Source: JBEVEP01 sp040512755
Lineage (GTDB): Bacteria; Pseudomonadota; Alphaproteobacteria; Rhizobiales; Rhizobiaceae
Reading direction: 5' to 3'
Assembly (NCBI GenBank): GCA_040512755.1
Contig: JBEVEP010000215.1
Location: 1 to 20,707 of the forward strand
Length of the DNA stretch: 20,707 bases
Positions 13,360-20,707 of the stretch are shown one piece after another. The position numbers and the translations under genes are program-made. The notes under the pieces were generated by a model. The model worked only from the letters and a program-made list of their open reading frames with translations. It ran no database searches and was not told the origin of the DNA. The first letter of the stretch is position 1; each line of letters begins with the position of its first letter.

Positions 13360-15393
13360 CTACTGGAGGATGGGACGGCTGCTTTTGTTGCGAATGATGC
13401 GCGCAAGCCGTGAGCGAGCGCCATCAAGCGGAAAGGTCTGGACGACCGCTGCAGGAATGCTGATGCCCGGATTGGCAGCGATCGGAGTCTTAACCGCGAT
13501 GCCATCCTCAACGAGCAATATGCTGTCGTAGAACGAGCCGCCCGTCGCCGATTTCGGAGGCTCGGCCTCGTGCATGACGCTGACGACCGTTATGCCCGCG
13601 CAATTGTCCTTGATGGCCTGATGGAACGCGACCTTCGCGTCCGGGTCGAGCGCACCCGTCGCTTCATCGAGGAAGAGAATTCCGGGCTGATGCAGCAGGA
13701 TGCGCGCCAGGACGAGCTTCTGCTTCTGTCCGCCGGAAAGAACGTGATCCCACAATCTGCCTTCGCGCGACTGGCTGTCCATATGCTCGATGAACTCACC
13801 AAGCCCGGACTTGTGAAGTGCGGCTGCCACGCGTGCATCGGCGTAGTTCGCCTCGCTCCCCGGCAGGCAGACGAGGCCCTTCAGTGAAATTTGCGGGAGC
13901 TTGACGTCCTGAGCGGCATAATAGGTGCGGATGCCTTCCGGGAACGCGATGTCGCCCTGCCCGTGCGGCCACAGGCCATTGATCGCCTTGATCAGACTGG
14001 TCTTGCCACAGCCGGACTCGCCTTTGATAAGCGTCCATTCGCCAGGCCGGAAACGGAGATTGGCCGCCATCAGGAACGGCTCGGTGTCTTCGCCCTGATG
14101 CGACAGTTCAAGCCGGCGGATAGTGAGGCCGAAGACGGCATGCTGGACACCGTAGCGGAAATCGCACCGGCCGGTCTGCCTGTAGAAATCACGCGGCCGC
14201 TGGACGTTCTCGATCGCATTGGCGAGGTCCGTCACCCGGCGTGCATTGGCTTTCAGCGTGGCGATCGCGGGCATCACCTGGATGAACCAGGAGCATTGGG
14301 TGATCAATGAATTGACAAGTTCCGCTCCGGTTACATACCCCTTCAGATCGATCTTGCCGTGAATGTACGGCACCAATCCCGGCCCGTAGGCGACGACCCT
14401 GGCTGCGATGAAATTGTAGATCAGTTCGAAGGACATGTAGCCGGAATGGAACCAGTTCAGCCGGGCCCAGGTGCCGTCAATGTCGGAGTAGAGCCGGCCG
14501 TGTATCTCCTTCTGCACCCTCTCTCCGCGCGAAGCAGCGACATGGAAGCTGCGGCGCAGGAAGGTTGTCAGCTCGGCCCGGTAGCTGCCCTCAGCCTGCT
14601 GGATGAGAATGCTCAGTCTTTCCAGAATACCTCCGAGCTTCATTGCGATCAGCGTGTTCACCGGCACATAGAGAGCGACTGCTGTCAGAGCGAGGACGGC
14701 GCTTCCGTATTCGCCCAGAAACTCGAGCCCGCTAACCACCGTCGAGGTCTCCAGCAGTTTCTGTCCGACGAAGAACAGAGACGCAACGACCCCCATGACT
14801 CCCATCGCAAGGCCGATCGCGCCGCCTGTCATGCCTTTGATGGCGTCCTGAACGCGCTGGTCGATATTGTCGGGCGCATCGACGACAGCGCCGTTTTTGT
14901 CCCTCGTCCCGTGCTGCAAATGGAAATGTGTATGGTTGCCGTCGAGCAACGCGTCATTGAAGCGGCCATTCAGCCAGCCGCGCCACTTTCGATGCAAGGT
15001 TGTAGAGAAAAGATGGCGGACCCCGACGAACGCGATGTCCTTGAAGACTACCAGAAAGACCAGCAAGGCCGCGCTTGAGAGAAGTGACGCCAGCGGCGTC
15101 AGGTTGCGCGGATCGTGGAAGAACGCGATCGAGTTGACCAGTTCACCCGAGGTTTCGGCGATCCAGACGCTGGCTTTGCTGGATGCTGCCGTTAGGAAAG
15201 CAATGATGGCCGTGAGGATCCAGGCTTCTTTCCATCGGTCCGACAACCAATAGGCCCGCATCAGGCCCCAGAAGCCACGCATTGAGGAGACTGGCGTCGA
15301 TGGAGGCGGTCGAGAACCGCCGCGCCGCCACTTGCGAGCTAAAGTTGGTAGAGGCCTCACGGCCAGTACCCGAATCACCGTATTCCCACCCAT
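13360..15393 (-). CDS. SbmA/BacA-like ABC transporter with fused ATPase (YddA/BclA/ExsE type)
   Basis: A 677-residue half-transporter: membrane domain then nucleotide-binding domain. A basic, proline-rich 37-residue head (ARKWRRGGSRPPPSTP) precedes the SbmA/BacA-type membrane domain, with helices around residues 56-75, 100-120, about 190-215, 235-260 and 330-350. The domain carries the family-typical WRGWLNGRFNDALLDGNHTHF and the segment NIDQRVQDAI. The ATPase has Walker A GESGCGKT (458-465), signature LSGGQ (552-556) and Walker B ILFLDEA (572-578). Relatives import or export peptides and hydrophobic compounds; in rhizobia BacA and BclA protect against host antimicrobial peptides and affect very-long-chain fatty acid lipids. 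Substrate here is unknown. The ATG at 15393 has only a weak purine-rich stretch upstream; the next in-frame ATG (15282) has no ribosome-binding site. Confidence 0.88.
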   Translation of the reverse strand: MGGNTVIRVLAVRPLPTLARKWRRGGSRPPPSTPVSSMRGFWGLMRAYWLSDRWKEAWILTAIIAFLTAASSKASVWIAETSGELVNSIAFFHDPRNLTPLASLLSSAALLVFLVVFKDIAFVGVRHLFSTTLHRKWRGWLNGRFNDALLDGNHTHFHLQHGTRDKNGAVVDAPDNIDQRVQDAIKGMTGGAIGLAMGVMGVVASLFFVGQKLLETSTVVSGLEFLGEYGSAVLALTAVALYVPVNTLIAMKLGGILERLSILIQQAEGSYRAELTTFLRRSFHVAASRGERVQKEIHGRLYSDIDGTWARLNWFHSGYMSFELIYNFIAARVVAYGPGLVPYIHGKIDLKGYVTGAELVNSLITQCSWFIQVMPAIATLKANARRVTDLANAIENVQRPRDFYRQTGRCDFRYGVQHAVFGLTIRRLELSHQGEDTEPFLMAANLRFRPGEWTLIKGESGCGKTSLIKAINGLWPHGQGDIAFPEGIRTYYAAQDVKLPQISLKGLVCLPGSEANYADARVAAALHKSGLGEFIEHMDSQSREGRLWDHVLSGGQKQKLVLARILLHQPGILFLDEATGALDPDAKVAFHQAIKDNCAGITVVSVMHEAEPPKSATGGSFYDSILLVEDGIAVKTPIAANPGISIPAAVVQTFPLDGARSRLARIIRNKSSRPILQ

Positions 15394-15403
15394 ATCTTTT
15401 TCT

Positions 15404-15421
15404 TGTTACACAAGGGTAACA
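15404..15421. promoter_or_regulatory. Palindrome TGTTAC-N6-GTAACA upstream of the ABC transporter
   Basis: Exact six-base arms TGTTAC (15404-15409) and GTAACA (15416-15421) around ACAAGG, 10 to 28 bases upstream of the transporter ATG. The position overlaps or just follows where the promoter would be. An 18-bp site with this symmetry suits a repressor of the TetR or GntR kind, which often control exporters. No regulator gene is adjacent. Confidence 0.4.
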
Positions 15422-15475
15422 CAATTTGATCGTTTGCAAACCGCGCTACCATTAACCGTTCGATGGTGGGGATAA

Positions 15476-16447
15476 TCAGCCCTGCGGAGGTACCACCTTC
15501 CGCGCGGCGCCTCGCTTCAATCCGAGCTGGCGTTCGCGCCAGATGATGAACATGCCGGCAGCAACGACAATCATCCCACCGACCAGAGTGTATATCGTCG
15601 GGATGTCGCCGAATGCGAAATAGCCAACAATGATGCCGAGTATCATCGACGTGTACTCGAAGGGGGCGACCGTCGACGCTTCAGCATGACGGTAGGCTTC
15701 CGTCATGAGGATTTGCGCCACCCCTCCGCAGAAGCCCGCGGCGACAAGGAACGCAAGCTGTTGGTGGGTGAGTGAGTGCCAGCCAAACGGCAGCGTCAAC
15801 AAGCCGGCCACGCTTGCCGTCAGAGAGAACCACAGCACGATCGTCGCTGTCTTCTCGGTGCGGACAAGGTTGCGGACCAGCAGAAGGGCCACTGCCGAAA
15901 TCCCCGCGGAAACGAGCGCTGCGACAACGCCGACCGTCTGTTGATTGCTCATTCCGGCCGGCGACGTCAGCAGAGTCAGGTTAGGCCAGGAGATGATAAA
16001 GACGCCGATCATTCCGACGGCGACGGCGCTCCAGCGATAGATGCGTATCGTCTCGCCGAGAAAGAGCGCGCTGAAAATGACGACCAGCAGCGGCTGCGCA
16101 TAGTTAAGCGTGATCGCTTCGGGCAACGGGAGCCGGGTGAGCGCGAAGAAGCCCAGCCCCATGGACGACACCCCGACAACGCCCCGCGCGATATGATTGA
16201 GGGGCCGGTTTGTCGTAAGCGCACTGCGCAAAGCGCCCCGGAAGGCGAGAAAGGCAAGAATCGGAAAAATCGCAAAGAAAGATCTGAAGAAAACGATCTG
16301 CCCGGCCGGCAACTGACCGGATGCCTTGATGCTCGACGCCATGCCGACAAAAATCGCGACAGAAATGATCTTCAGGGCAATCCCCGTCAGCGGATTGGTG
16401 GTGTCCACCTGTTCCGCCGCGGAAACGTCGTCGTTTGTCTTATGCAT
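15476..16447 (-). CDS. DMT superfamily permease (EamA domains)
   Basis: A 323-residue inner-membrane protein with about ten hydrophobic helices arranged as two EamA repeats (about residues 20-155 and 170-305). Typical landmarks are QIVFFRSFFAIFPILAFLAF at the end of helix 2, LTLNYAQPLLVVIFSALFLGE-type sequence closing the first repeat (ITLNYAQPLLVV), and STVAPFEYTSMILGIIVGY closing the second. The cytosolic tail is basic (RERQLGLKRGAARK). DMT proteins of this group export or exchange amino acids, riboflavin or other metabolites; the substrate cannot be told. It lies 63 bp downstream of the molybdenum hydroxylase gene and 82 bp upstream of the ABC transporter, all on one strand. No good ribosome-binding site is visible at 16447. 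Confidence 0.9.
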   Translation of the reverse strand: MHKTNDDVSAAEQVDTTNPLTGIALKIISVAIFVGMASSIKASGQLPAGQIVFFRSFFAIFPILAFLAFRGALRSALTTNRPLNHIARGVVGVSSMGLGFFALTRLPLPEAITLNYAQPLLVVIFSALFLGETIRIYRWSAVAVGMIGVFIISWPNLTLLTSPAGMSNQQTVGVVAALVSAGISAVALLLVRNLVRTEKTATIVLWFSLTASVAGLLTLPFGWHSLTHQQLAFLVAAGFCGGVAQILMTEAYRHAEASTVAPFEYTSMILGIIVGYFAFGDIPTIYTLVGGMIVVAAGMFIIWRERQLGLKRGAARKVVPPQG

Positions 16448-16510
16448 CTAAAAGCAACATACGAATGAATGAGGCACGTCGATAAAGCAGGAAATAGGCA
16501 CCTTGTTCGG

Positions 16511-18823
16511 TCAGGCGGAATTTTTCGCCGCCTGGATGGCGTTCCATACGCGATCCGGCGTCGCCGGCATGTCGATATGCCGGATACCGAACGCGCGGTA
16601 AAGGGCATCGGTGACGGCGTTCAGGGTCGCAGGCGTCGCGCCGATCGTACCTGCTTCCCCGGCGCCCTTTATGCCCATGGCGTTCGTCGTTGAAGGAACA
16701 TTGCGTGTTTCGAAATGGAAGGACGGCACGTCATCGGCGCGTGGCATTCCGTAGTCCATGAAGCTCGCGGTCAGAAGCTGACCGTCTTCCGAATAGACGG
16801 TATTTTCTGTGAGCGCCTGGCCAATGCCCTGCACGACGCCGCCGTGGACCTGACCGGCCAGCAGGATCGGGTTCACCGTGACGCCGAAATCGTCAACGAT
16901 CGTATAGGCGACGACGACGGTTTGGCCCGTTTCCGGGTCGATTTCGACTTCGCAGATGTGGGTACCGTTCGGATAGGTGGCCTCGTCCTGCACGAATTCG
17001 CCGAAGCCCTTCAGGTCGCCGGACTGCTTCGCAGCCTTGGCGACGTCCGAGAAGCCGATCGCGCGATCGGTGCCGACAATGCGCGCAGTCGCGTCGACAA
17101 GCTCGATATCGACAGCCGACGCCTCCAGTTCATCGGCCGCGATCTTGCGTATCTTCTCCGCAAGGTCCTCGCCGGCGCGGGAAGCTGAAACGCCCCCAAG
17201 CGGAATCGACCGCGACCCCCCTGTTCCGCCGCCACGAGCCAGCCGGTCGGTATCGCCCTGATGCACATGCACGGCGGACACATCGATGCCGAGCTTTTCG
17301 GCGACGAACTGTGCGTAGGCAGTCGCATGCCCTTGCCCGTTGGACTGTGTGCCGATTGCGAGCGTCACCGAGCCGTCGGCATTGAGCTCCGCGTGCGCGG
17401 GTTCGGAACCCTGAAAGGCGCAGGCCTCGACATAAGTCGCCATGCCGATGCCGCGGATTTTTCCATCGGCGTTCGATTGCCGCAAACGCTGGTCGAAGGT
17501 CTTCCATCGGGCGCGCTCGATGGCGAGGTCCATATGCCCCTCGAATTCGCCTACATCGTAGAGTCGGCCGGTCTGCGTGCGGTAGGGAAACTGCTCCGGA
17601 CGGATGAAATTGCGACGGCGGATTTCCTCGCGCCCGATGCCCATGTCGCGGGCGCAGGCATCGACCAGCTTTTCGAGCAGGAAGGCCGCTTCCGGACGCC
17701 CTGCCCCGCGATAGGCATCGACCGGCGCGGTGTTCGTGTAGACACCGGTGATCGACACGTGGAGCGCCTGAATATCGTAGACGCCTGTCGACATGGTGGC
17801 GCCGACATAGGGGATGAAGGGACCGTATTGCGAGATATACGCACCCAGATTGGCGACGAGATTGACCCGCATGCCAAGGAAACGGCCATTTGCGTCCATC
17901 GCCATCTCGGCTGTCACCACATTGTCGCGCCCTTGGGCGTCGGTGAGGAAATGTTCGGTGCGGTCACCCGCCCATTTGACGGGACGGCCCAGCCGTTTCG
18001 CGGCTTCGAGCACCAGCGCATGTTCGCGATAGACGAAGGTCTTCGGCCCGAAGCCGCCGCCCACGTCGGGCGTGATGACGCGGAGCTTTTCGCGTTCGAT
18101 GCCGAACACCTGACGGGTGAGGATGTCGCGCATAGAGTGCACGCCCTGCGAGCCGGTCGTCAGCACGAACCGGTCCTCGTCGGCCCGCCATTCGCCGATC
18201 GCCGACCGAGGCTCCATGTAGTTGCAGACCAGCCGGTTGTTGATAAATTCGATGCGTGTGACCGTTTTGGCGTTGACGAACGCCGCATCGGTCTGGACGC
18301 GATCGCCCATTTCATAGGCGAAGGCCTTGTTGGAGCCGAGCTCGGGCCACACCAGGGGCGTCCCGGCATCCAGCGCGGTGCCCGTTCCGGCCGTTGCCTC
18401 TTCCCCGTCATAGTCGATCTCGACCAATTCGGAAGCGTCCTGCACAAGCGCCCGGCTCTCCGCCACGATGAACGCGACGGCGTCCCCGACATAGTTCACG
18501 CGATCCCGGCAGAGGATGGGGATGTCGCGCGTCGGCGCGCGCGTGCCGTCCGGCTGCTTCTGCATCACCCCCGACTTGAGCGGTCCGAGGTTGGCGACAT
18601 CCTCCCCTGTCAGAACCAGGTGCACACCGGGCGCCTTTCGGGCGGCATCGGCCAATACGCTGGCGATCCTTGCCTTCGCAATCGGCGATCGCAGCACGAA
18701 GCCGTGAAGCAGACCTTCCGGCGATATGTCGTCCGTATACCTGCCCTTACCGGTAATGAAGGCCTCATCTTCCAGGCGCAGGACGGAAGCGCCCAACCCG
18801 AATTTCGGCGTGACGACGGTCAT
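16511..18823 (-). CDS. Molybdenum hydroxylase large subunit, CO dehydrogenase form II (CoxL-like) type
   Basis: A 770-residue molybdopterin-cytosine-dinucleotide-binding large subunit of the xanthine oxidase family. It has a fumarase-like N-terminal domain (GKGRYTDDI to about residue 140) and two Mo-binding regions. Marks: ITPDVGGGFGPK, AYRGAGR at 370-376 (the motif of form II CoxL; form I carries AYxCSFR), EACAFQGSEP, GTQSNGQGHATAYAQ, GGTGGSRS, and the catalytic Glu723 in IKGAGEAGT. Form II proteins may oxidise CO poorly or act on other aldehydes and heterocycles, so CO is not implied. I chose the ATG at 18823 because GGAG precedes it, homology starts there, and a promoter-like pair lies at 18859-18886, inside the longer ORF that begins at 18910. 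The FAD-binding and 2Fe-2S partner subunits are not adjacent. Confidence 0.9.
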   Translation of the reverse strand: MTVVTPKFGLGASVLRLEDEAFITGKGRYTDDISPEGLLHGFVLRSPIAKARIASVLADAARKAPGVHLVLTGEDVANLGPLKSGVMQKQPDGTRAPTRDIPILCRDRVNYVGDAVAFIVAESRALVQDASELVEIDYDGEEATAGTGTALDAGTPLVWPELGSNKAFAYEMGDRVQTDAAFVNAKTVTRIEFINNRLVCNYMEPRSAIGEWRADEDRFVLTTGSQGVHSMRDILTRQVFGIEREKLRVITPDVGGGFGPKTFVYREHALVLEAAKRLGRPVKWAGDRTEHFLTDAQGRDNVVTAEMAMDANGRFLGMRVNLVANLGAYISQYGPFIPYVGATMSTGVYDIQALHVSITGVYTNTAPVDAYRGAGRPEAAFLLEKLVDACARDMGIGREEIRRRNFIRPEQFPYRTQTGRLYDVGEFEGHMDLAIERARWKTFDQRLRQSNADGKIRGIGMATYVEACAFQGSEPAHAELNADGSVTLAIGTQSNGQGHATAYAQFVAEKLGIDVSAVHVHQGDTDRLARGGGTGGSRSIPLGGVSASRAGEDLAEKIRKIAADELEASAVDIELVDATARIVGTDRAIGFSDVAKAAKQSGDLKGFGEFVQDEATYPNGTHICEVEIDPETGQTVVVAYTIVDDFGVTVNPILLAGQVHGGVVQGIGQALTENTVYSEDGQLLTASFMDYGMPRADDVPSFHFETRNVPSTTNAMGIKGAGEAGTIGATPATLNAVTDALYRAFGIRHIDMPATPDRVWNAIQAAKNSA

Positions 18824-18858
18824 GACTGCTCCACAACGATGATGGGAAAGAGCGACAA

Positions 18859-18886
18859 CAGATACGCTCACCGCCAGTTTTGTCGA
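18859..18886 (-). promoter_or_regulatory. Candidate promoter for the molybdenum hydroxylase gene
   Basis: On the minus strand TCGACA (18886-18881) and TATCTG (18864-18859) are separated by 16 bases. This would start transcription about 29 bases before the ATG at 18823, which supports that start over the in-frame ATG at 18910. Based on consensus similarity only. Confidence 0.35.
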
Positions 18887-18986
18887 GTAGACGGGGCATG
18901 TAAAGGGCAACGTCCTGTTTTTGTTGTGCCACCCGCTTATGACGGCTAAACGGCACCAGCTAATAGAAGCATGGGAAGCGCGCGAT

Positions 18987-20707
18987 ATGCGATCAGATAC
19001 CGGCCAGGTCTTCCGTCTCGAGGACTATCGTCCAAGCGACTACCTTATCCCGCGGACGTCCCTTACCTTCCGGCTGTCGCCCGAAAACACGGTTGTGAAA
19101 GCCGAACTGACGGTCGAACGGCGTCAAGGCGTCGCGAAAGTCACGCCGCTGATCCTGGACGGTGACGAACTGGTTCTCGCCTCGGTCACGATCGACGGCC
19201 ATACGCTCCCTGCTTCCGCCTATCAGGTCACGCCGGAAAGGCTGACGATCCAGCCTCCCGCGGCCCAGACATTCATTCTCTCCCTCGAAACCGTGCTTGC
19301 GCCGGCCAAGAACGAGCGGCTCATGGGCCTTTACCGCTCCAACAACGTCTACTGCACGCAATGCGAGGCCGAAGGCTTCCGGCGCATCACCTATTTCCTC
19401 GACCGTCCCGACATTCTGTCGGTTTACACGGTGCACATCGAAGCACCGCGCGATGAAGCGCCCCTGTTGCTCGCCAATGGCAATCCGGGAGAGGCCGGCC
19501 TGCTGGCCGATGGCTGGCATTACGCGGTTTGGGAAGATCCGTTCCCGAAGCCTTCATATCTTTTCGCTCTTGTGGCGGGCGACCTCGGCTCCATCCGGGA
19601 CACGTTCGTCACAGCGTCGGGCCGTGCCGTCGGTCTCGGCATCCATGTCGAGCACGGCAAGGAAGCTCGGGCCGCTTACGCGCTGGACGCGCTGAAGCGC
19701 TCAATGAAGTGGGACGAGGAGGTGTTCGGCCGCGAATACGACCTCGATGTCTTCAACATCGTTGCCGTCTCGGACTTCAACATGGGCGCGATGGAGAACA
19801 AGGGGTTGAACCTCTTCAACGACAAATATGTGCTCGCCGACGAGGAAACCGCTACAGACACGGATTTCGCGAATATCGAAGCCATTATCGCGCACGAATA
19901 CTTCCATAATTGGACAGGAAACAGAATCACTTGCCGGGATTGGTTCCAGCTCTGCCTCAAGGAAGGCCTGACCGTCTTCCGCGACCATGAGTTTTCAGCC
20001 GACCAGAGGTCGCGGGCCGTCAAGCGCATTGCCGAGATCCGCACGTTGCGGGCGCACCAGTTTCCGGAAGATCAGGGGCCGCTCGCACACCCGGTTCGTC
20101 CGCGCCGTTATCGTGAGATCAACAACTTCTACACCGCGACTGTCTACGAGAAAGGTTCCGAAGTCGTGCGCATGATCCGCACGATACTCGGGCCAACCTT
20201 GTTCCGGGCGGGCATGGATCTCTATTTCGAACGGCATGACGGCGAAGCGGCTACCGTCGAGGATTTCCTCAAGGTGTTCGAAGACGTATCTGGCCAGGAC
20301 CTTTCCCAGTTCGCACTCTGGTATCATCAGGCCGGCACGCCAAACCTCAGCGTAACTTCATCGCACGACCCCGCTGCCGCGAGGTTCACGCTCGATATCG
20401 AGCAGTCGGTTCCTCCGACGCCGTCGGAAAGCCGCAAGCGCCTGATGCACATTCCCGTCGCCTTCGGCCTCGTCGGCACCGATGGAAACGATATCGCTTA
20501 CGCAGATGTCGATGGGGCCTTGGTCGAAGATGGCGTTATCCATGTGAAAAGGCGGCGCCACACGATACGCTTTTCCGGTGTTCCGAAGGCTCCTGCCGTC
20601 TCTCTCAACCGCGGCTTTTCAGCACCGATCACGCTTGCGTTAGAACAGAAGCCGGAGAGCCATTATTTCCTCGCGCGGCATGACAGCGACCTCATTTCGC
20701 GCTGGCA
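18987..20707 (+). CDS. pepN: Aminopeptidase N (M1 family), 3'-truncated by window edge
   Basis: About 573 residues of the roughly 880 expected; the gene runs off the right edge. It is a cytosolic zinc aminopeptidase that trims N-terminal residues from peptides. Seen in order: VFRLEDYRPSDYLIPRTSL, the strand region to YCTQCEAEGFRRITYFLDRPD, LANGNPGE, FPKPSYLFALVAGDL, the substrate-binding GAMEN (267-271), and the zinc site HEYFH (303-307) with third ligand Glu326 in CLKEGLTVFRD. INNFYTATVYEKGSEVVRM follows, holding the transition-state-stabilising Tyr. These match E. coli PepN nearly segment by segment. I chose the ATG at 18987, with GGAAG upstream and family-like length; an in-frame ATG at 18939 would add 16 residues and has no ribosome-binding site. 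Divergent from the molybdenum hydroxylase gene. Confidence 0.95.
   Translation, partial: MRSDTGQVFRLEDYRPSDYLIPRTSLTFRLSPENTVVKAELTVERRQGVAKVTPLILDGDELVLASVTIDGHTLPASAYQVTPERLTIQPPAAQTFILSLETVLAPAKNERLMGLYRSNNVYCTQCEAEGFRRITYFLDRPDILSVYTVHIEAPRDEAPLLLANGNPGEAGLLADGWHYAVWEDPFPKPSYLFALVAGDLGSIRDTFVTASGRAVGLGIHVEHGKEARAAYALDALKRSMKWDEEVFGREYDLDVFNIVAVSDFNMGAMENKGLNLFNDKYVLADEETATDTDFANIEAIIAHEYFHNWTGNRITCRDWFQLCLKEGLTVFRDHEFSADQRSRAVKRIAEIRTLRAHQFPEDQGPLAHPVRPRRYREINNFYTATVYEKGSEVVRMIRTILGPTLFRAGMDLYFERHDGEAATVEDFLKVFEDVSGQDLSQFALWYHQAGTPNLSVTSSHDPAAARFTLDIEQSVPPTPSESRKRLMHIPVAFGLVGTDGNDIAYADVDGALVEDGVIHVKRRRHTIRFSGVPKAPAVSLNRGFSAPITLALEQKPESHYFLARHDSDLISRW

Noticed and set aside
18824..18910. 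Start of the molybdenum hydroxylase at 18910 instead of 18823
   Set aside because: The extra 29 residues do not fit the family, no ribosome-binding site is seen, and a promoter-like pair lies inside this stretch.
17261..18949. A 562-codon plus-strand ORF opposite the molybdenum hydroxylase gene
   Set aside because: It is antisense to a clearly homologous gene, is His/Arg/Gly-rich with no family resemblance, and arises because high third-position G/C removes stops on the opposite strand.

Overview
The window looks like chromosomal DNA from a high-GC alphaproteobacterium, most likely a member of the Rhizobiales (Hyphomicrobiales). The evidence is the strong G/C preference at third codon positions, the divergent ETF-ubiquinone oxidoreductase and uracil-DNA glycosylase genes flanking a small secreted protein, an alphaproteobacterial-type uracil-DNA glycosylase with a PWRPPGNR motif, a BacA/SbmA-like ABC exporter, and short Sel1 and DUF2147 proteins of rhizobial type. 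I cannot name the genus. Most of the window is ordinary core and accessory metabolism. I see no rRNA, tRNA, CRISPR array, prophage or complete transposase gene.

Layout from left to right. A macro-domain (ADP-ribose-related) gene is cut by the left edge. It is followed by a two-domain VOC protein and by a biotin-dependent carboxylase alpha subunit (methylcrotonyl-CoA carboxylase type) that ends at a strong bidirectional terminator. Next come a small Sel1-repeat protein (minus), a 430-bp non-coding stretch with two palindromes, a secreted DUF2147 protein (plus) with its own terminator, and a Nu-class-like glutathione transferase (minus). The stretch 5467-6141 carries two tiny membrane/secreted ORFs with strong codon bias. 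AMP nucleosidase follows, with a TATAAT box so close to its ATG that a leaderless mRNA is likely.

Positions 7691-7964 hold a 274-bp MITE-like element with near-perfect terminal inverted repeats and internal hairpins. Its last base is the first base of the ATG of a membrane-anchored endonuclease/exonuclease/phosphatase-family gene. That gene converges with a secreted DUF922 metalloprotease-like gene, which lies downstream of ETF-QO on the minus strand. Divergent from ETF-QO are a secreted protein of unknown function and an atypical uracil-DNA glycosylase.

The right third is mostly minus strand: an SbmA/BacA-like ABC transporter, a DMT-family permease, and an orphan molybdenum hydroxylase large subunit (CoxL form II type). 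Divergent from the last is aminopeptidase N, cut by the right edge.

Functional links: the methylcrotonyl-CoA carboxylase-like subunit and ETF-QO both serve branched-chain amino acid/acyl-CoA catabolism, although they are far apart here. A shared ACGTTTRCGT palindrome-like motif lies upstream of ETF-QO and of the DUF2147 gene. The points most worth a second look are the 274-bp inverted-repeat element fused to a start codon, the two small ORFs, the loss of two cluster cysteines in the glycosylase, the probable leaderless amn, and the shared motif.
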